DNA of 17,394 nucleotides from RGIG2094 sp045660065 (GTDB lineage Bacteria; Bacillota; Clostridia; RGIG6154): contig JAZRDC010000074.1 of NCBI GenBank assembly GCA_045660065.1, forward strand, positions 1 to 17,394, given 5' to 3'. Of this stretch, positions 13,545 to 17,394 are shown piece after piece (positions within the stretch are counted from its first letter, which is position 1; every line of letters starts with the position of its first letter). A model generated the notes under the pieces. That model searched no databases and was not told where the DNA came from. It was given only the letters and a program-made list of their open reading frames with translations. The position numbers were made by a program, and so were the translations under genes.

Positions 13545-14282
13545 ATGAAACTATTAGCAAGTGATTTAGACGGAACCCTGCTTTTAAAGGGCGAGAGACA
13601 ATTAAATAGCAAACTTAAAGAGTCTTTAAAAGGCGTAACAGGTTCAGGGTTAAATCTTTGTATTGCGTCAGGCAGGTCTTACGGAGAACTTTTAAGGATT
13701 TTTGAAGGCCTTGAAAAAGATGTTTATTTTATGGCTATGGATGGCGCCTTGGTGGTCAGAAACGGTGAAAGTCTTATTGGCAGTCCCTTTTCCAAAAAAG
13801 ACAGAGATTTTATCAATGGATTTGATGAATTTGTGCTTCACGGAAAATATATGGCTTATGTAAAATCCCCTTATCCTTATTTTATCAGGAAGATAAAGGA
13901 ACAATACGGCGGCCACGCAGTAGAAATTTCAGATGTTTCGGAAATTAAGGATTGCGTTTTTAAACTGGTTTTGTATAAAAATTTCAGAACTATATCCGAT
14001 ATGCCATTTGATATGGTTTATAAGGACAACAATCTTTGTGAGTTTGTAAAGATAGGAACCAACAAAGGTGCGGCACTTAAAACGCTGATGGAACATTTAA
14101 ATCTTAAAAAAGAAGATTGTTTTGCCTTTGGCGACAGTGATAATGATATTGAGTTTTTAAAAAGCGTAAAAAACAGTTACGCAGTTAAAAATTCAAAACA
14201 CGAAATAAGAAAAATTTGTAAATATTACACAGATGATATTAAAGAAACTATTGATTTAATTATAAAGGAGGCGGCGAAGTGA
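13545..14282 (+). CDS. Cof-type HAD family (IIB) phosphatase
   Basis: A 245-residue haloacid dehalogenase-superfamily hydrolase, most likely a sugar- or polyol-phosphate phosphatase. All four catalytic motifs are visible: SDLDGTL with nucleophile D7 and acid/base D9, IASGRS with S42, K174 in GTNKGAALK, and GDSDND (196-201) for Mg2+. The cap domain (about 80-165) is type IIB (Cof/YbiV-like). It is slightly shorter than the usual 265-290. GAGG at 13532-13535 is nine bases from the ATG. Its TGA overlaps the GTG start of the diol dehydratase by four bases, with the dehydratase ribosome site inside this gene, so the two are translationally coupled. It may supply the dehydratase substrate by removing a phosphate, or act on a toxic phospho-metabolite; both ideas are inference. 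Confidence 0.88.
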   Translation: MKLLASDLDGTLLLKGERQLNSKLKESLKGVTGSGLNLCIASGRSYGELLRIFEGLEKDVYFMAMDGALVVRNGESLIGSPFSKKDRDFINGFDEFVLHGKYMAYVKSPYPYFIRKIKEQYGGHAVEISDVSEIKDCVFKLVLYKNFRTISDMPFDMVYKDNNLCEFVKIGTNKGAALKTLMEHLNLKKEDCFAFGDSDNDIEFLKSVKNSYAVKNSKHEIRKICKYYTDDIKETIDLIIKEAAK

Positions 14283-16807
14283 AAAGATTTGAATTTGACG
14301 GAATTGCAAAAAGCCCCAGAATTGACCGTTTGATTGACAATTTATTTGTAAAAATGCCGGAAATCGAGGCAGAACGTGCGTATCTTCTTACTGAGTCATA
14401 CAAGCAGACAGAAGGAGAACCTATAATTTTAAGACGCGCGAAAGCATTTAAAAATATCTGTGAAAATCTTCCGCTTACAATCCGTGATGAAGAATTAATC
14501 GTTGGTGCGGCAACAAAGGTTGCTCGTGGTTGTCAGGTATTCCCTGAATATTCTTTTGAATGGCTTGAAGAAGAATTTGACACAGTAGAAACAAGATCAG
14601 CAGATCCTTTCCACATTTCAGAAGAAACAAAGGAAACTCTTAAAGAGGTGTATAAATACTGGAGGGGCAGAACAACAAGCGATCTTGCAACTTCTTATAT
14701 GGCACCTGCAGCGCTCAAGGCTATCGAACACAACATTTTCACACCGGGTAACTATTTTTATAATGGCGTAGGTCATGTTACAGTTGACTATAAAAAAGTT
14801 TTGGAAATCGGCTACAAAGGCATTATGGCAGAAGCAAAAAAAGCCTTGGCTCAGTGTGATGTTGCAGACGCTGATTATGCATCAAGAAGTGCGTTTTTAG
14901 AAGCGGTAATCATAAGCTGCGAAGCGGCAATTACTTTTGCAAAAAGATATTCTGAATATGCTTATCAACTTGCACAAAACTGTGCAGATTCAGCAAGAAA
15001 ACAGGAACTTTTAATAATTTCAGAAAATTGTGCAAATGTTCCTGAAAATGGTGCAAAATCATTTTATGAAGCATGTCAGTCTTTCTGGTTTGTTCAACTT
15101 TTAATTCAGACAGAATCAAGCGGACACTCAATTTCACCGGGAAGATTTGACCAGTATATGTATCCTTATTATAAAGCAGATATTGATGCAGGTAAAATCA
15201 CAAGAGAATTTGCTCAGGAACTGATTGACTGCGTATGGGTTAAACTCAACGACTTTACAAAGGTAAGAGATAAAGCATCAGCAGAAGGCTTTGCAGGTTA
15301 CAGTTTGTTCCAGAACTTAATTGCAGGCGGTCAGACAAGAGATGGAAGAGATGCTACAAACGAACTTTCATTTATGTCAATCGAAGCGACAATGCACGTG
15401 CTTTTACCACAGCCATCATTCTCTGTAAGAGTATGGAACGGAACTCCTCACGAGTTTATGATTAAAGCAGGTGAACTTACAAGAACAGGCGTTGGTCTTC
15501 CTGCTTACTATAACGACGAAGTTATTATTCCTGCTTTGATAAATCGCGGTCTTACAATGGAAGATGCAAGAGATTACAACATCATCGGTTGCGTTGAACC
15601 GCAGTGTCCGGGAAAAACAGACGGTTGGCACGATGCAGCATTCTTCAATATGTGCAGAATTGTTGAACTTGTGTTCTCAAACGGTATGGATAATGGTGAA
15701 AGAATTTCTGTTGAAACAGGCAATGTTGAAAACTTCAAAACCTTTGAAGAATTCTTTAACGCATACAAAGCACATATGGAATATATGATTAAACTTATGG
15801 TTAACGCAGACAATGCTATTGATATGGCTCATATGATCCGTTGTCCGTTGCCATTCCAGTCATGTATGGTGTCTGATTGTATTGGCAGAGGAAAGTCAAT
15901 GCAGGAAGGCGGAGCGATTTACAACTTCACAGGTCCGCAAGGATTTGGTATTGCAAATATGGCAGATGCTTTCTATGTTATCAAAAAACTTGTGTTTGAA
16001 GATAAGAAAATCACACTTGCTGAATTTAAAGAAGCCCTTGCCGATAACTACGGCAGAAGCGTTGATGAAAAACAGGCAACAACAATTACAACAGAAATTG
16101 TTCGTCAACTTGTGTCAGCAGGTAAAGAAGTTTCAAATGATGAAATTGCAGAAATCTTCAAAAAAGTTGCATCAAGCGGCGTAGATGCTGAAAAGAAAGC
16201 AAAATATGACAAACTTTTGGAAATGATAGATGCTCTTCCGAAGTTCGGTAACGACAACGAAGAAATTGATGCTTTGGCAAGAGAGGTTGCCTACACTTAC
16301 ACAAGACCTTTGGAAAAATTTGAAAATCCAAGAGGCGGAAAATACCAGGCAGGTCTTTATCCTGTATCTGCAAACGTTCCTCTTGGTGCGCAGACAGGTG
16401 CAACACCTGACGGCAGACTCGCATTTACTCCTGTTGCAGATGGTGTATCACTTTGCGCAGGCAGAGATGTAAACGGTCCTACTGCGGCGGCAAACTCTGT
16501 TTCAAGACTTGACCACTTTATTGCATCAAACGGAACACTCTTTAATATGAAGTTCCATCCGTCAGCGCTTAAAGGCAGAGCGGGCTTAGAAAGTTTTGTT
16601 TCACTTATCAGAGGCTACTTCGATCAGAAAGGAAGCCATATGCAGTTTAACGTTGTAAGCCGTGAAACACTTAAAGATGCACAGAAAAATCCTGAAAAAT
16701 ATAAGAGTTTAGTTGTTCGTGTTGCGGGATACTCAGCACTCTTTACAACACTTTCAAAATCACTTCAGGATGATATTATCAACAGAACCGAACAAGGTGG
16801 ATTTTAA
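14279..16807 (+). CDS. Glycyl radical enzyme, B12-independent glycerol/1,2-propanediol dehydratase type
   Basis: An 842-residue anaerobic enzyme of the pyruvate formate-lyase superfamily. It dehydrates a vicinal diol to an aldehyde by radical chemistry. The glycyl radical site is RVAGYSA with G817, 25 residues from the C-terminus. The thiyl cysteine is C438 in GCVEPQCPGKTDGWHD. Residues that bind glycerol in the C. butyricum enzyme (from memory H164, H281, S282, E435, D447) are present here as H166, H283, S284, E440 and D452, which argues for a diol dehydratase rather than a formate-lyase or choline lyase. Glycerol and 1,2-propanediol cannot be distinguished. About 50 extra residues sit between C438 and G817, mostly in 591-654, which is helical and charged. 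Start is GTG with AAAGGAGG at 14264-14271, seven bases upstream. It overlaps the HAD gene by four bases and the activase by one. No microcompartment gene is visible in the window. Confidence 0.88.
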   Translation: MKRFEFDGIAKSPRIDRLIDNLFVKMPEIEAERAYLLTESYKQTEGEPIILRRAKAFKNICENLPLTIRDEELIVGAATKVARGCQVFPEYSFEWLEEEFDTVETRSADPFHISEETKETLKEVYKYWRGRTTSDLATSYMAPAALKAIEHNIFTPGNYFYNGVGHVTVDYKKVLEIGYKGIMAEAKKALAQCDVADADYASRSAFLEAVIISCEAAITFAKRYSEYAYQLAQNCADSARKQELLIISENCANVPENGAKSFYEACQSFWFVQLLIQTESSGHSISPGRFDQYMYPYYKADIDAGKITREFAQELIDCVWVKLNDFTKVRDKASAEGFAGYSLFQNLIAGGQTRDGRDATNELSFMSIEATMHVLLPQPSFSVRVWNGTPHEFMIKAGELTRTGVGLPAYYNDEVIIPALINRGLTMEDARDYNIIGCVEPQCPGKTDGWHDAAFFNMCRIVELVFSNGMDNGERISVETGNVENFKTFEEFFNAYKAHMEYMIKLMVNADNAIDMAHMIRCPLPFQSCMVSDCIGRGKSMQEGGAIYNFTGPQGFGIANMADAFYVIKKLVFEDKKITLAEFKEALADNYGRSVDEKQATTITTEIVRQLVSAGKEVSNDEIAEIFKKVASSGVDAEKKAKYDKLLEMIDALPKFGNDNEEIDALAREVAYTYTRPLEKFENPRGGKYQAGLYPVSANVPLGAQTGATPDGRLAFTPVADGVSLCAGRDVNGPTAAANSVSRLDHFIASNGTLFNMKFHPSALKGRAGLESFVSLIRGYFDQKGSHMQFNVVSRETLKDAQKNPEKYKSLVVRVAGYSALFTTLSKSLQDDIINRTEQGGF

Positions 16808-17394
16808 TGAATAAAGAATTTTACAAGGTAAAAGGACGAATTTTCGATATTCAGAAATTCTCTGTTCACGACGGGCCGGGCATCAGAACAATTGTGTTTT
16901 TAAAAGGATGTGCTTTAAGATGCAAATGGTGCTGCAATCCTGAATCGCAGGAGTTTGATATTCAGCAGATGAATATGGATGGCAAAGTGAAAACAGTTGG
17001 TCGTGATGTTACGGTTGCGGAAGTTATGGAGGAAGTTTTAAAAGACTACCGATACTTCAGTCGTTCAGGTGGCGGACTTACTTTGTCAGGTGGCGAATGT
17101 CTTCTTCAGCCTGATTTTGCAGTAGCACTTTTGGAGACTGCAAAATACAATGGCATTTCAACTGCCATTGAATCAACAGGCTTTGCTAAATTTGAAGTAA
17201 TCGAAAGGCTTTTGCCGCATCTTGATTACTATCTTATGGACATTAAACATATGAACAGCGAAAAGCACAGACTGTTCACAAGTCAGCCAAATGAGAGAAT
17301 TTTGGAAAATGCGAAAAAAATCGCAGAAAAAGCGAACAAATTAATAATAAGAGTTCCGGTTATTCCTACATTTAATGATACAGTAGAAGAAATC
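16807..17394 (+). CDS. Glycyl radical enzyme activase (radical SAM), partial at window end
   Basis: The first 196 residues are visible and the frame is open at the window end. The ATG shares its A with the dehydratase stop (TAATG), so the pair is tightly coupled. The N-terminus has the activase signature SVHDGPGIRT (19-28), then the radical SAM cluster C35-x3-C39-x2-C42 in GCALRCKWC, and the SAM-binding GGE at 95-97 (LTLSGGE). The enzyme abstracts hydrogen from G817 of the dehydratase using S-adenosylmethionine. Unlike activases of characterised diol dehydratases, no CxxCxxC ferredoxin-like insert is present: only about 20 residues separate ESQ (46-48) from the DVTVAEVM helix (67-74). In this respect it resembles the short activase of pyruvate formate-lyase. 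A fourth cysteine (C43) directly follows the cluster. Confidence 0.9.
   Translation, partial: MNKEFYKVKGRIFDIQKFSVHDGPGIRTIVFLKGCALRCKWCCNPESQEFDIQQMNMDGKVKTVGRDVTVAEVMEEVLKDYRYFSRSGGGLTLSGGECLLQPDFAVALLETAKYNGISTAIESTGFAKFEVIERLLPHLDYYLMDIKHMNSEKHRLFTSQPNERILENAKKIAEKANKLIIRVPVIPTFNDTVEEI

Noticed and set aside
6501..17394. A complete propanediol-utilisation microcompartment locus
   Set aside because: No shell protein, CoA-dependent aldehyde dehydrogenase or phosphotransacylase gene is seen; only the dehydratase, its activase and a distant alcohol dehydrogenase are present.

Overview
The window looks like chromosome of an anaerobic, low-GC Bacillota, most likely an uncultured gut-type clostridium. 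The grounds are an AT-rich composition, strong AGGAGG-type ribosome sites, sigma-A promoters with 17-bp spacers, U-tract terminators, and oxygen-sensitive enzymes (glycyl radical enzyme, its radical SAM activase, an Fe-S reductase, an iron alcohol dehydrogenase). No rRNA, tRNA, CRISPR array or transposase gene was seen.

Left part (1-1150): accessory-looking DNA. It holds a small nucleotidyltransferase-fold protein, a possible 36-codon ORF overlapping its end, a decayed hydrophobic reading frame with a good Shine-Dalgarno but no start codon, four hairpins packed into 100 bp, and a 50-residue membrane protein. It reads like remnants of a mobile element.

1158-3446: a two-gene operon for amino-sugar phosphate chemistry. 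The first gene is an in-frame fusion of an XRE-type DNA-binding domain to a complete GlmM-like phosphoglucosamine mutase. The second is a stand-alone left-handed beta-helix protein resembling the acetyltransferase half of GlmU. Direct repeats upstream could be sites for autoregulation.

3448-6500: a zinc-type CDF exporter, a tRNA-dihydrouridine synthase and a TIM-barrel sugar isomerase-like protein in one direction, ended by a terminator and a heavily structured intergenic element.

6501-10126: an iron alcohol dehydrogenase (minus strand) diverges from a cupin/YgjV pair. The two promoters overlap at their -10 boxes. Pyruvate kinase follows under its own promoter.

10157-13363: a 751-residue cytosolic Fe-S protein built from repeated QueG/reductive-dehalogenase-like modules (minus strand) diverges from an AraC-type regulator. 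An inverted repeat lies between them.

13486-17394: an operon of HAD phosphatase, glycyl radical diol dehydratase and radical SAM activase (cut by the window end), with 4-bp and 1-bp overlaps. The dehydratase keeps the substrate residues known from B12-independent glycerol/1,2-propanediol dehydratase. The alcohol dehydrogenase at 6501-7613 could reduce the aldehyde product. The activase lacks the ferredoxin-like insert of characterised diol-dehydratase activases.

The strongest leads are the HTH-GlmM fusion, the multi-module Fe-S reductase, and the dehydratase with its short activase and coupled phosphatase.
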